Shown here one piece after another: positions 1 through 6,484 of a DNA stretch of 10,699 nt. Made by a program: the position numbers and the translations under genes. The DNA is from Gammaproteobacteria bacterium (GTDB lineage Bacteria; Pseudomonadota; Gammaproteobacteria; Chromatiales; Sedimenticolaceae), in contig JAGRHE010000085.1 in the NCBI GenBank assembly GCA_020445165.1, forward strand, positions 1-10,699. The letters are read 5' to 3'. Under the pieces are notes generated by a model. That model did no database searches. It was not told the DNA's origin and saw only the letters and a list, made by a program, of their open reading frames with translations. Within the stretch, counting starts at the first letter, position 1. Every line of letters begins with the position of its first letter.

Positions 1-440
1 GAAAAACGGAATCCACGTTCCGGGTCGAATTTCTCGACCGCACGGATAAGGCCCAGATTGCCTTCTTCGATCAGGTCGAGCAGTGCGAGACCGCGATTCA
101 TATAACGCCGGGCAATTTTCACAACCAGGCGCAGGTTGCATTCGATCATCCGCCGCCGAGCCGCCGCATCTCCCTTCTGCGCGAGGCGGGCATAGTGGAC
201 CTCCTCTTCGGCCGTAAGCAGCTTCGAGAAACCGATCTCGTTCAGGTACAGGCGCGTTGCATCGAGTTGACTGTCCGGAATCTCGCCAGCCGCATACTTG
301 TGGTCGGGATCATCTTCCTTGCGGGCGTCAACGGCTGTCTTGGAATCATCGTCATCATCGTCGTCGGCGTCTGTCTCATCGTCGATCTCTTCGAGATCTT
401 CGTCGAGTTCCGCATCGATTTCCTCGCGCTTCGCGGGCAT
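1..440 (-). CDS. rpoS: RNA polymerase sigma factor RpoS (sigma-38), N-terminal part; 3' end off the window
   Basis: This is the master sigma factor of stationary phase and the general stress response. It directs core RNA polymerase to stress promoters. The first 146 residues are visible. Residues 1-33 form a very acidic tail (20 of 33 are Asp or Glu, including seven consecutive Asp at 26-32). Region 1.2 follows, with the RpoS-typical run from [12 protein letters not shown] (59-70) to LLTAEEE (74-80). Region 2.1/2.2 then shows [39 protein letters not shown] and [11 protein letters not shown], close to the E. coli RpoS sequence and distinct from RpoD, which has a long region 1.1. The ATG at 440-438 has an in-phase GAGG-containing G-rich ribosome site 7 nt upstream. 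The gene is the last visible member of the surE-pcm-yqaA-nlpD-rpoS run, the usual genomic setting of rpoS. In E. coli its main promoter lies inside nlpD; a similar arrangement is plausible here but not shown. Identity is very secure. Confidence 0.97.
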   Translation of the reverse strand, partial: MPAKREEIDAELDEDLEEIDDETDADDDDDDDSKTAVDARKEDDPDHKYAAGEIPDSQLDATRLYLNEIGFSKLLTAEEEVHYARLAQKGDAAARRRMIECNLRLVVKIARRYMNRGLALLDLIEEGNLGLIRAVEKFDPERGFRF

Positions 441-496
441 GTACCCCCCTCAATCACACCTGTAAGAATTGTCGGAGACCCGCCCTGTCAAGGCGA
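441..496 (-). promoter_or_regulatory. Short nlpD-rpoS intergenic leader with rpoS ribosome binding site
   Basis: Only 56 bp separate the nlpD stop from the rpoS ATG. The strand read towards rpoS ends in GAGGGGGGTAC before the ATG; GAGG can pair with the anti-Shine-Dalgarno sequence. A perfect -35-like TTGACA occurs at 491-486, but no good -10 lies at the right distance; the best is TCTTAC, 18 bp on, with 3 of 6 matches. I therefore do not call a promoter here. By analogy with E. coli, the main rpoS promoter and a long structured 5' leader would be expected inside nlpD. Confidence 0.4.
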
Positions 497-1285
497 TCAG
501 CGTCTCGGCAACAGCTGCATCGGATCAACAGGTTTCCCGTCTCTTCGAATCTCAAAATGCAGTAGCGGGTTACCGTGATTGGTAGCGCCCATCTCTGCGA
601 TTTTCTGTCCTTTGGTGACCTGGTCGCCTTCGCTGACCAGGATCTTTCTGTTATGCCCGTAGGCGCTCAGATAATTATCATTATGTTTGACGATGATAAG
701 CCGGCCGTATCCGATCAGTCCACTGCCGCTGTAAACGACCTTGCCGGACTCGGCTGCGTTGATCCTGTCGCCTGCTCGACCGGCAATTTTGATCCCACTG
801 CGCAGTGAATCGCTTTCGTTGAAGGTACTTGCGATCCGGCCGCGCACCGGCCAGTCCCATGCAAGCGATCGTTGCACCTTGGGCATGCTGGGGCGGACAC
901 CGGACGGGGTGGTCGGGCGCACCGTCTTGCGCGGTGCGGCAGGCGTCGATGGCGGTGGAGGTACACGACGTTGCGGCACAGCCTTGAGACGCAACACCTG
1001 ACCCGCGTAGATGCGGTACGGTGGACGAAGGCCGTTCCAGCGCGCGATTTCGCGATAATCGATGCCACGCGACCAGGCGATCTGGTAAAGGGTGTCGCCA
1101 CGGCGCACGCGATACTCGTCGGCTGCAACGACCGGCTGTGGGATGGCGCGTGGCACAACCGCGGGACGTGCCGGTGCAGATAACGTACGCCCGCGCGTTT
1201 CAACCGGCGCACGCCAACTGGCCGTGCAACCAGCCAGCAGCACGAGGGTGACCAACAGCACCGACAACCGGCTCGCGCGTGTCAA
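497..1285 (-). CDS. nlpD: NlpD-like lipoprotein: LysM plus degenerate LytM (M23) domain, murein amidase activator
   Basis: NlpD proteins are outer-membrane lipoproteins that activate the amidase AmiC for septal peptidoglycan splitting. Counting from the TTG at 1285 (262 aa), there is an Arg-containing n-region, a hydrophobic stretch and a lipobox LLAGC with Cys20. A LysM domain spans about 58-101 (YRVRRGDTLYQIAWSRG onward), followed by a Pro/Arg-rich linker to about 142. The LytM domain fills 143-262 and ends in VDPMQLLPRR. The zinc site is degenerate: the usual HxxxD region reads SGIKIAG (163-169), and the first His of HLHFE is Leu241 (LLHFEIR). This matches the non-catalytic activator class. 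The start is uncertain: no ATG or GTG precedes the signal peptide at a sensible distance. Alternatives are TTG at 1336, ATT at 1297, or a CTG at 1366 overlapping the yqaA stop. None has a clear ribosome site. Its place between yqaA and rpoS supports the identity. Confidence 0.9.
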   Translation of the reverse strand: MTRASRLSVLLVTLVLLAGCTASWRAPVETRGRTLSAPARPAVVPRAIPQPVVAADEYRVRRGDTLYQIAWSRGIDYREIARWNGLRPPYRIYAGQVLRLKAVPQRRVPPPPSTPAAPRKTVRPTTPSGVRPSMPKVQRSLAWDWPVRGRIASTFNESDSLRSGIKIAGRAGDRINAAESGKVVYSGSGLIGYGRLIIVKHNDNYLSAYGHNRKILVSEGDQVTKGQKIAEMGATNHGNPLLHFEIRRDGKPVDPMQLLPRR

Positions 1286-1362
1286 AAGGACAGCAATGGA
1301 ACCGGATACTCGCTTGCGGTCATCGTGGTACGCCAAGGTTGCCGCCGCTTTCTGTTCATGGG

Positions 1363-1941
1363 TCAGAATTGGTAGATCGCCACTATGATCAGCAGCGCCG
1401 CCACCGTCAACCAACCGAGCAAATCGATCCAACGATGCAGGCGCGCCTCCATCGCTTCGCCACCCCAGGCCATCAGCATGCTGACCAGGTAGAAGCGCAG
1501 GCCTCTGCCGACCAGCGAGGCCAACACGAATGGCAGGAATGCCATGCCCAGCATACCCGCGGTGATAGTGAAAACCTTGTACGGAATCGGCGAGAAGCCC
1601 GCCGCAAAAATGGCCAGGAAACCCCAACGCTCGAACCATTCCTGGGCTGCCGTGAACGGACCTGCGTAGCGGCTGCTCTGCAACAAGGGTTCGACCATTT
1701 CAAACGCAAACGCACCGATAAGATAGCCGAAGATGCCGCCCAGCACCGAGGTGATCGTGGTCAGGGTGGCGAACCACATCGCCCGGCGCGGTTGCGCCAT
1801 GCTCATCGGCGCCAGCATCACGTCCGGCGGTATCGGGAAGAACGAGGACTCGGCGAAGCTCAATCCCCCCAGGTACCACGGTGCTCTCGGATCGCGTGCC
1901 CAGCGCATGGCACGTGCGTACAACGATGAAAACAGCTTCAC
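1363..1941 (-). CDS. yqaA: YqaA-type DedA/VTT-family inner membrane protein
   Basis: This 192-residue integral membrane protein belongs to the YqaA branch of the SNARE-associated/VTT (DedA-like) superfamily. Members of the wider superfamily have been linked to lipid carrier or phospholipid translocation and membrane homeostasis; the substrate of this branch is not established. Visible marks are a polar N-terminus, the segment FAESSFFPIPPD (29-40) with the re-entrant-loop style motif, a hydrophobic span at about 55-80, the second motif FSPIPYKVFTITAGMLGM (116-133), the conserved GRGLRFY (145-151), and a final membrane span at about 172-190. The start is GTG at 1941-1939, directly after the pcm stop (TGAGTG), which implies translational coupling. 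It sits between pcm and nlpD, an arrangement absent in E. coli, where those two genes are adjacent. Family assignment is firm and function is open. Confidence 0.88.
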   Translation of the reverse strand: MKLFSSLYARAMRWARDPRAPWYLGGLSFAESSFFPIPPDVMLAPMSMAQPRRAMWFATLTTITSVLGGIFGYLIGAFAFEMVEPLLQSSRYAGPFTAAQEWFERWGFLAIFAAGFSPIPYKVFTITAGMLGMAFLPFVLASLVGRGLRFYLVSMLMAWGGEAMEARLHRWIDLLGWLTVAALLIIVAIYQF

Positions 1942-2601
1942 TCAACAAACCCCGCCAAGCAGCGGTACGAAACTCACCCGCTCGAGCATCTCGTGCTCGT
2001 AGCCGTCTTCGGTCCGACGCACCCGCACCAGCACCTGCTCTTCGCGTCGCCCAACCGGCAGAACCATCCAGCCACCCGGGCTGAGCTGTTCGACCAGTGC
2101 CAACGGAATCCCCTCCGGGGCCGCCGTGACGATGATGCCGTCAAACGGTGCATATTCCGGCAGCCCCATGCCACCGTCCGAGTGCTTGGTGACGATGTTG
2201 CGGATATTCAGCGCCTGGAAACGCCGTCGCGCCTGGTCGAGCAGGACCTTGATGCGTTCCGTCGTGTAGACCCTGCGAACCAGCGGCGCCAGCACCGCGG
2301 TCTGGTAACCCGAGCCCGTTCCCACCTCGAGCACGCTATCCAATGGTCCGTGTTCGAGCAGGGCCTCGGTCATGCGAGCGACGATATAGGGCTGCGATAT
2401 CGTCTGGCCATTTCCGATCGGCAGGGCCGTGTCCTCGTAAGCGCGGCTCGCCAACGCTTCGTCCACGAACAAGTGGCGCGGCGTTTCGCGGATGCGCTCG
2501 AGCACGCGCCGGTCACGGATGCCGCCCTCGCGCAGGCGTTCTACCAGACGCTCACGCGTGCGCGCCGAGGTCATGCCGATACCTGCGTGGCGCGGCGTCA
2601 C
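1942..2601 (-). CDS. pcm: Protein-L-isoaspartate O-methyltransferase
   Basis: Pcm transfers a methyl group from S-adenosylmethionine to L-isoaspartyl residues in aged proteins, starting their repair. The 219-residue product shows the family signature [20 protein letters not shown] (60-79), with the Ser of TISQP thought to lie in the active site. The SAM-binding motif I is [12 protein letters not shown] (90-101). Further motifs are ERIKVL (115-120), the post-I region FDGIIVTAA (153-161) and the C-terminal FVPLLGG (211-217). The start taken is GTG at 2601, which overlaps the surE stop as GTGA and has a GGGGG stretch about 8 nt upstream. An ATG nine codons later (2574) would give 210 residues, closer to the 208 of E. 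coli, so the exact start is not certain. It is cotranscribed with surE, the usual partner in stationary-phase survival. Confidence 0.96.
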   Translation of the reverse strand: MTPRHAGIGMTSARTRERLVERLREGGIRDRRVLERIRETPRHLFVDEALASRAYEDTALPIGNGQTISQPYIVARMTEALLEHGPLDSVLEVGTGSGYQTAVLAPLVRRVYTTERIKVLLDQARRRFQALNIRNIVTKHSDGGMGLPEYAPFDGIIVTAAPEGIPLALVEQLSPGGWMVLPVGRREEQVLVRVRRTEDGYEHEMLERVSFVPLLGGVC

Positions 2602-3347
2602 TTGTCGCCCCCAAGCCAGGCCGCCAGGGCCGGCAGGGCCTGGTGCCGGGTGAGATCGACCTGTAGTGGCGTGACCGAGACGTAGCCATTGCGCACGGCG
2701 TGAAAATCAGTCCCCGGTCCGGCATCCTGTTCCGCGCCTGCCGATCCGACCCAGTAGATCGGCCGTCCGCGCGGATCCTCGGCCTTGACCACCGGCTCGG
2801 CCTTGTGCCGATGTCCCAGCCGGGTCGCCACGATGCCCTGCAACTCGTCGAACGGCAGATCGGGGACGTTTACGTTGAGTATCGAATCCGCCGGCAGCGA
2901 ATGGGCTCGCAGGCGGCGCACCAGGTCTGCCGCCACGCGCGCCGCCGTCGGCAGGTGTGCCGGCGTGTGCGAGGCGATCGAAACCGCCATCGCCGGGTAA
3001 CCGAGAAAGCGCCCCTCGGTGGCGGCCGCCACGGTGCCGGAATACAGCACGTCATCGCCCATATTGGCACCGGCATTGATGCCGGACACGACCATGTCCG
3101 GTTCATCCTGCAGCAGTCCAGTGATCGCCAGGTGGACACAATCGGTCGGCGTGCCCTCGACCCTGACGAACCCGTTCTCCGCCGTGATCGCCCGGATCGG
3201 TTGCTCCAGGGTCAGGGAATTGCTGGCACCACTGCGATCACGGTCCGGCGCCACGACCACGCATTGCCCAAGGTCCGAAAGCGCCTCGTACAGCGCCTTC
3301 AGGCCGGGAGCCAGGTATCCATCATCGTTACTCAGGAGGATTCGCAT
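2598..3347 (-). CDS. surE: 5'/3'-nucleotidase SurE
   Basis: SurE is a metal-dependent nucleoside monophosphate phosphatase, often with exopolyphosphatase activity, needed for survival in stationary phase. The 249-residue protein starts [11 protein letters not shown], with metal ligands Asp8 and Asp9. The third and fourth ligands are visible as Ser39 in RSGASNSLT and Asn91 in [20 protein letters not shown]. The family motif [11 protein letters not shown] (64-74) is intact. Length and motif spacing match the E. coli enzyme. The ATG at 3347 lies in a GCATGC palindrome and has no good ribosome site upstream, so start recognition may be weak or the message nearly leaderless. It is the first gene of the surE-pcm-yqaA-nlpD-rpoS unit and ends in a 4-bp overlap with pcm. 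Confidence 0.97.
   Translation of the reverse strand: MRILLSNDDGYLAPGLKALYEALSDLGQCVVVAPDRDRSGASNSLTLEQPIRAITAENGFVRVEGTPTDCVHLAITGLLQDEPDMVVSGINAGANMGDDVLYSGTVAAATEGRFLGYPAMAVSIASHTPAHLPTAARVAADLVRRLRAHSLPADSILNVNVPDLPFDELQGIVATRLGHRHKAEPVVKAEDPRGRPIYWVGSAGAEQDAGPGTDFHAVRNGYVSVTPLQVDLTRHQALPALAAWLGGDK
3334..3339 (+). promoter_or_regulatory. Perfect AGGAGG ribosome-site-like sequence on the plus strand, inside the surE start region
   Basis: AGGAGG lies 6 nt upstream of an ATG at 3346-3348. That ATG is in frame with the Smr gene at 3466 and is followed by an uninterrupted reading frame. If used, it would add 40 residues to the Smr protein and make it overlap the surE start codon head to head. 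The same bases encode the conserved Leu-Leu-Ser of the SurE N-terminus on the other strand, so the match may be fortuitous. Confidence 0.35.
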
Positions 3348-3465
3348 GCCGATTAGGAGAAAAGACCGGCACGAACAGCCGCCCGGTTCAGCGGTCGCCG
3401 ATGATACTGCAAACCGGACCCGCCCTCACCTTGAACTGCGAACCGGAAGCCGCTTCAATCGCCTG
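3348..3465. promoter_or_regulatory. Divergent surE / Smr intergenic region (118 bp)
   Basis: This gap must hold the promoter of the surE-rpoS unit on the minus strand if that unit is transcribed from its own start. The best -10 candidate for surE is TATCAT at 3406-3401 (5 of 6 matches), but no convincing -35 lies 16-18 bp upstream of it. For the plus-strand gene, TTGAAC (3431-3436) and TTCAAT (3454-3459) are spaced by 17 bp, but they end only 6 bp before the ATG at 3466. I see no operator-like long palindrome. If the Smr gene starts at 3346 instead, this whole region is coding on the plus strand. Confidence 0.35.
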
Positions 3466-4014
3466 ATGGGCACAGACGATGAGCACCAGGAAGACGACGA
3501 GGGCGCGTTCCGTGCCGCAATGGAGGGTGTCGAGCCCATCAAGCCCGAACGCGCACCGCCCTACCGCCGTCGACGCCGTCCCGAGCCACTGCACCTGTCC
3601 GATGGCGATGCGGAAAGCCAGGCGCTTGCCGACCTGTCGATCGAGACACCGGATTTTTTGGAGTTCCGCCGCCCCGGCATCCAGCACCGCGTGTTCCAGG
3701 ACCTGCAGCGCGGCGTTATCGAGGCACAGGGTTCGCTCGATCTGCACGGCCTGCGGGTACGCGAGGCCGGTCCCGCCCTGCTGCGTTTTCTCGACTACAG
3801 CCTCTCGACCGGAAGACGCTGCGTGCGGATCATCCACGGCAAGGGGCGTGGATCCGGCCATCAACAACCGGTGTTGAAACAGAAGGTCAACCAGTGGCTG
3901 CGCCAGCGTGACGAAGTGCTGGCTTTCGTCAGCGCACCGCGCTGGGATGGTGGCAGCGGTGCCGTCTACGTGCTGCTATCAGGCAGATCCCGTCGTGCAC
4001 GCCGGGAACCATGA
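3466..4014 (+). CDS. Smr-domain protein (SmrA/SmrB-like putative endonuclease)
   Basis: Smr domains in stand-alone bacterial proteins are nucleases; SmrB of E. coli cleaves mRNA at collided ribosomes. The 182-residue product has the SmrA/B layout. An acidic N-terminus leads into EGAFRAAMEGVEPIKPERA (12-30), followed by a basic stretch YRRRRRP, then FLEFRRPGIQHRVFQDL (64-80). The Smr domain proper runs from about 88 to 172, with LDLHGL (91-96) carrying the catalytic-type DLHG, IIHGKGRGSG (122-131) and GGSGAVYVLL (162-171). A short Arg-rich tail follows. I cannot tell SmrA from SmrB function. The ATG at 3466 fits the family length but has no good ribosome site. An in-frame ATG at 3346 with a perfect AGGAGG would give 222 residues. 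The gene lies alone on the plus strand, divergent from surE and ending 6 bp from the end of truD. Confidence 0.9.
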   Translation: MGTDDEHQEDDEGAFRAAMEGVEPIKPERAPPYRRRRRPEPLHLSDGDAESQALADLSIETPDFLEFRRPGIQHRVFQDLQRGVIEAQGSLDLHGLRVREAGPALLRFLDYSLSTGRRCVRIIHGKGRGSGHQQPVLKQKVNQWLRQRDEVLAFVSAPRWDGGSGAVYVLLSGRSRRARREP

Positions 4015-4020
4015 CAGCCG

Positions 4021-5088
4021 TCAGGTGACGTCCATCCCACCTTCGAGGGCAATCACCTCGCGCAACACCGACGTCGCAAAAGCGCCTGACACCAGTCCGA
4101 AACGCAACACCAGGCTGTCGTCGTTCCATTCCCACGCAAGATCGTGGACCACCAGGCGCGACGCGCGACGGTCGCTTTCCAGTCCAAACCGGGCGAGTCC
4201 GTCGCGCCATTCGGTCCAAGGTGCCAGGATCGCCTCTTCACGCGCGTGCAGTGGCTCCCCGGGGACCAGGCTCCGACCGGCACGCCCGCACAGCGGCACA
4301 CTGGGATGGACATCCAGAGCCGCGAGGCGCTGCCCGATCGATGCATCGGCCGGATCGTAGAGGAACTGCCGGCCGGCACCGGCGAGCAACAATACCTCCC
4401 CGTCGACGGCGACATCCCAAGTCGCGTCGGCAACGCGCTCGGCAAGCACCAGGTTGAACAGCTGCGCACGCGCGGCCGACAACAAGATCCCGCGCAGTTC
4501 GCGCTTGGGCTTGCGTCCACGCCCGGCGAAGAGATCGTCCGCCTGCTGCAGGTTGCCACCGTCGCGGCCGAAGCGCTGGTTGCCGAAATAATTCGGCACA
4601 CCACGCTCGCGAATCACAGCCAGGCGCTGCTCGGCGGCATCGCGGTCACCGTCCAGCTCACGTATCCGGATCTCGAATCGGTTGCCACGCAGACTGCCGC
4701 GCCGAATCTTGCGGCCATGCCGCTGGACATCGAGGATCTGCAGTGACTCGTCCGCCAGCTGGTTCCAGTCCGGCGCGTCACGCCCGGGCAGCTGAACGGT
4801 AAAACTCTGTGTCGTCACGGCCTGGCGATCCTTCAGGCCGGCATAACCGACCGCGACCTGGGCCACGCCTGCCAGGCGGGCCAGCGCCCGGGCCACGTCA
4901 TGCGTGTTGCGACCGATCTTGCGAACGGTCATAAAGACATGCTCACCGTCACCCGTCGGCGTATAGCCGAGATCTTCCTCGACCACGAAATCGGCCGGTT
5001 CGACGCGTATCCGCCCGCGCAGCGCTGGCCCGCCATGCGCAAAAGGCAGATCGCGGGTCGGATCACCCTGCCCCAAATCTGTCTCCAT
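4021..5088 (-). CDS. truD: tRNA pseudouridine(13) synthase TruD
   Basis: TruD converts uridine 13 of tRNA-Glu to pseudouridine. The 355-residue product shows the family core: DFVVEEDLGY (33-42), then the catalytic motif YAGLKDRQAVTTQ (82-94) with Asp87 as nucleophile (Asp80 in E. coli). GSLRGNRFEIRIR (131-143), GVPNYFGNQRFG (163-174) and the C-terminal LRFGLVSGAFATSVLRE are also present. The insertion domain characteristic of TruD lies between the last two. The ATG at 5088 overlaps the ispF stop as ATGA, so the two genes are translationally coupled. The 3' end faces the Smr gene with only 6 bp between stops, leaving no room for a terminator outside the coding regions. Confidence 0.97.
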   Translation of the reverse strand: METDLGQGDPTRDLPFAHGGPALRGRIRVEPADFVVEEDLGYTPTGDGEHVFMTVRKIGRNTHDVARALARLAGVAQVAVGYAGLKDRQAVTTQSFTVQLPGRDAPDWNQLADESLQILDVQRHGRKIRRGSLRGNRFEIRIRELDGDRDAAEQRLAVIRERGVPNYFGNQRFGRDGGNLQQADDLFAGRGRKPKRELRGILLSAARAQLFNLVLAERVADATWDVAVDGEVLLLAGAGRQFLYDPADASIGQRLAALDVHPSVPLCGRAGRSLVPGEPLHAREEAILAPWTEWRDGLARFGLESDRRASRLVVHDLAWEWNDDSLVLRFGLVSGAFATSVLREVIALEGGMDVT

Positions 5089-5561
5089 CAGATCGCCGTC
5101 AACAGCACCACGGCATGCGCCGCGATACCTTCTTCACGACCGGTGAAACCCATGCGCTCGGTCGTGGTTGCCTTGACGTTTATCCGCTCGGCCGCAACAC
5201 CGAGGTCCGGGGCAAGATTGGCCACCATGGCGGCGATGTGCGGACCGATGCGTGGCGCCTGGGCGACGATCGTCGAATCGAGATTTTCGACCCGCAGGCC
5301 ACGTTCGGCGAGATTGTCGCGCACCTTGCGCAGCAGGATCCGGCTGTCGATGCCGCGGAACTGCTCGTCGGTATCGGGGAAATGCCGACCGATATCGCCC
5401 AGCGCCGCCGCACCGAGCAAGGCATCGCAGATCGCGTGGATCAGCACATCGCCGTCGGAATGCGCCTCCAGCCCCCGGCTGTGCGGGATCCGCACGCCAC
5501 CCAGGGTGACGTAATCGCCCTCACCGAAACGGTGGGCATCATAACCATGACCGATGCGCAT
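5088..5561 (-). CDS. ispF: 2-C-methyl-D-erythritol 2,4-cyclodiphosphate synthase
   Basis: IspF is the fifth enzyme of the MEP pathway. It cyclises 4-diphosphocytidyl-2-C-methylerythritol 2-phosphate and releases CMP, as a trimer with zinc at each active site. The 157-residue protein has length and motifs typical of the family: [12 protein letters not shown] with zinc ligands Asp8 and His10, [20 protein letters not shown] with the third ligand His42, [11 protein letters not shown] (55-65), and the C-terminal [19 protein letters not shown]. The start ATG at 5561 has GGAG about 13 nt upstream, which is rather far. It heads the ispF-truD unit and is separated from ispD by a plus-strand TatD-family gene; in E. 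coli the two are adjacent, and in some bacteria they are fused. Confidence 0.97.
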   Translation of the reverse strand: MRIGHGYDAHRFGEGDYVTLGGVRIPHSRGLEAHSDGDVLIHAICDALLGAAALGDIGRHFPDTDEQFRGIDSRILLRKVRDNLAERGLRVENLDSTIVAQAPRIGPHIAAMVANLAPDLGVAAERINVKATTTERMGFTGREEGIAAHAVVLLTAI

Positions 5562-5716
5562 GTTCGTGGACCAACTCCAGGCCGTGAAAATTCGTCACGA
5601 TCTTAACATTCGGGATACCCTTTCCTGCGCTGACCGGCAAACCCCGCCATCATCAGCGGCAGGCCACCCGGAACAGGCACACTCCCGTTCGTTCAGGCAG
5701 AGGTTGATATCCGGAC
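5562..5716. promoter_or_regulatory. Divergent ispF / TatD-family intergenic region (155 bp)
   Basis: This is the longest non-coding stretch in the window and must serve two divergent units. For ispF the best pair is TTGCCG (5640-5635) and TATCCC (5617-5612) with a 17-bp spacer, only 7 of 12 matches. TAAGAT at 5605-5600 is another weak -10. For the plus-strand gene TTAACA at 5603-5608 resembles a -35, but nothing like a -10 follows. A purine-rich CAGAGG at 5698-5703 lies 13 nt before its ATG. No long inverted repeat or riboswitch-like structure was recognised. Confidence 0.35.
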
Positions 5717-6481
5717 ATGATGCTGTTCGATTCACATTGTCACCTCGACGTCGAAGAATTCGATGCCGATCGCATGCAGGTCCTGGCGCAGGCGCGCCAG
5801 GCCGGTGTTGACGAAATCCTGGTCCCGGCAGTCAAACGCAGTACCTGGTCACAGCTGATCGCGTTTTGCTGCGACGATCCACACCTCTATCCCGCACTCG
5901 GCCTGCACCCGGTGGCATTGGCGGAACATTCACAGGACGATATCGAAGCACTCGCTGCCGCGGTTGCACAGACGCGTCCGGTCGCAATCGGTGAAATCGG
6001 TCTCGATTGGTACGTGCCCGGGCTGGATCGCGAAAAGCAGCAGCAGCTCCTGGAAGCCCAGCTCGAGGTCGCAGCAACAGCGGAACTGCCCGTCGTCCTG
6101 CACGTACGCAAGGCGCACGATGCGATGCTCCTGACCCTGCGCCGTTTCAAGCTGCGTGGTGGCATTTGCCATGCTTTCAATGGCAGCCAGCAGCAGGCCG
6201 AGCGTTACATCGACATGGGGTTCGGGCTGGGCTTCGGCGGCATGCTGACCTACGAACACTCGAACCATCTACGCCGGCTTGCAGCGCAGCTGCCGCTGGA
6301 ATCGATCGTCCTGGAGACGGATGCACCCGACATGACGGTGGCATCACATCGGTTCGAGCGAAACAGTCCGGCCTACCTGCCCGAGATATGTCTCGAGCTG
6401 GCCGCCTTACGTGGCGAGAGCGTCCAACAGGTCGCCGATACCACCACGGCGAACGCGCGCCGGCTCCTGCATCTTGGGTGA
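5717..6481 (+). CDS. TatD-family metal-dependent hydrolase (YjjV-like)
   Basis: TatD-family proteins are TIM-barrel amidohydrolases, several with 3'-to-5' DNase activity. The 254-residue product has the complete set of metal-site motifs: DSHCHLD (His7, His9), LGLHP (61-65), IGEIGLDWY (91-99) with Glu93, VVLHVRKAHD (126-135) with His129, ICHAFNGS (150-157) with His152, and LETDAPDM (199-206) with Asp202. GGMLTYEHSN (174-183) and LETDAPDM resemble E. coli YjjV more than TatD or YcfH, so a YjjV-like label is my best guess. Two consecutive ATGs (5717 and 5720) are possible starts. It stands alone on the plus strand between ispF and ispD and meets the end of ispD after 3 bp. The context gives no specific hint about substrate. 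Confidence 0.9.
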   Translation: MMLFDSHCHLDVEEFDADRMQVLAQARQAGVDEILVPAVKRSTWSQLIAFCCDDPHLYPALGLHPVALAEHSQDDIEALAAAVAQTRPVAIGEIGLDWYVPGLDREKQQQLLEAQLEVAATAELPVVLHVRKAHDAMLLTLRRFKLRGGICHAFNGSQQQAERYIDMGFGLGFGGMLTYEHSNHLRRLAAQLPLESIVLETDAPDMTVASHRFERNSPAYLPEICLELAALRGESVQQVADTTTANARRLLHLG

Positions 6482-6484
6482 CAC

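Noticed and set aside
463..491. Possible sigma-70 promoter before rpoS with a perfect TTGACA
   Set aside because: No -10 with more than 3 of 6 matches at 16-18 bp spacing; TTGACA alone is expected by chance at this scale.
1286..1639. N-terminal extension of the NlpD reading frame to an ATG at 1639 (380 residues)
   Set aside because: It runs antiparallel-free but out of frame through most of yqaA, lacks any NlpD-like sequence, and would bury the lipoprotein signal in the middle of the protein.
1279..1929. Plus-strand open frame opposite yqaA (216 codons)
   Set aside because: The minus-strand product has clear membrane spans and YqaA motifs; the plus-strand product is a Gln/Arg/His-rich shadow.
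5644..5659. Inverted repeat CCGC...GCGG between ispF and the TatD-family gene
   Set aside because: Only a 4-bp stem with an 8-nt loop, too short to support an operator, REP element or terminator.
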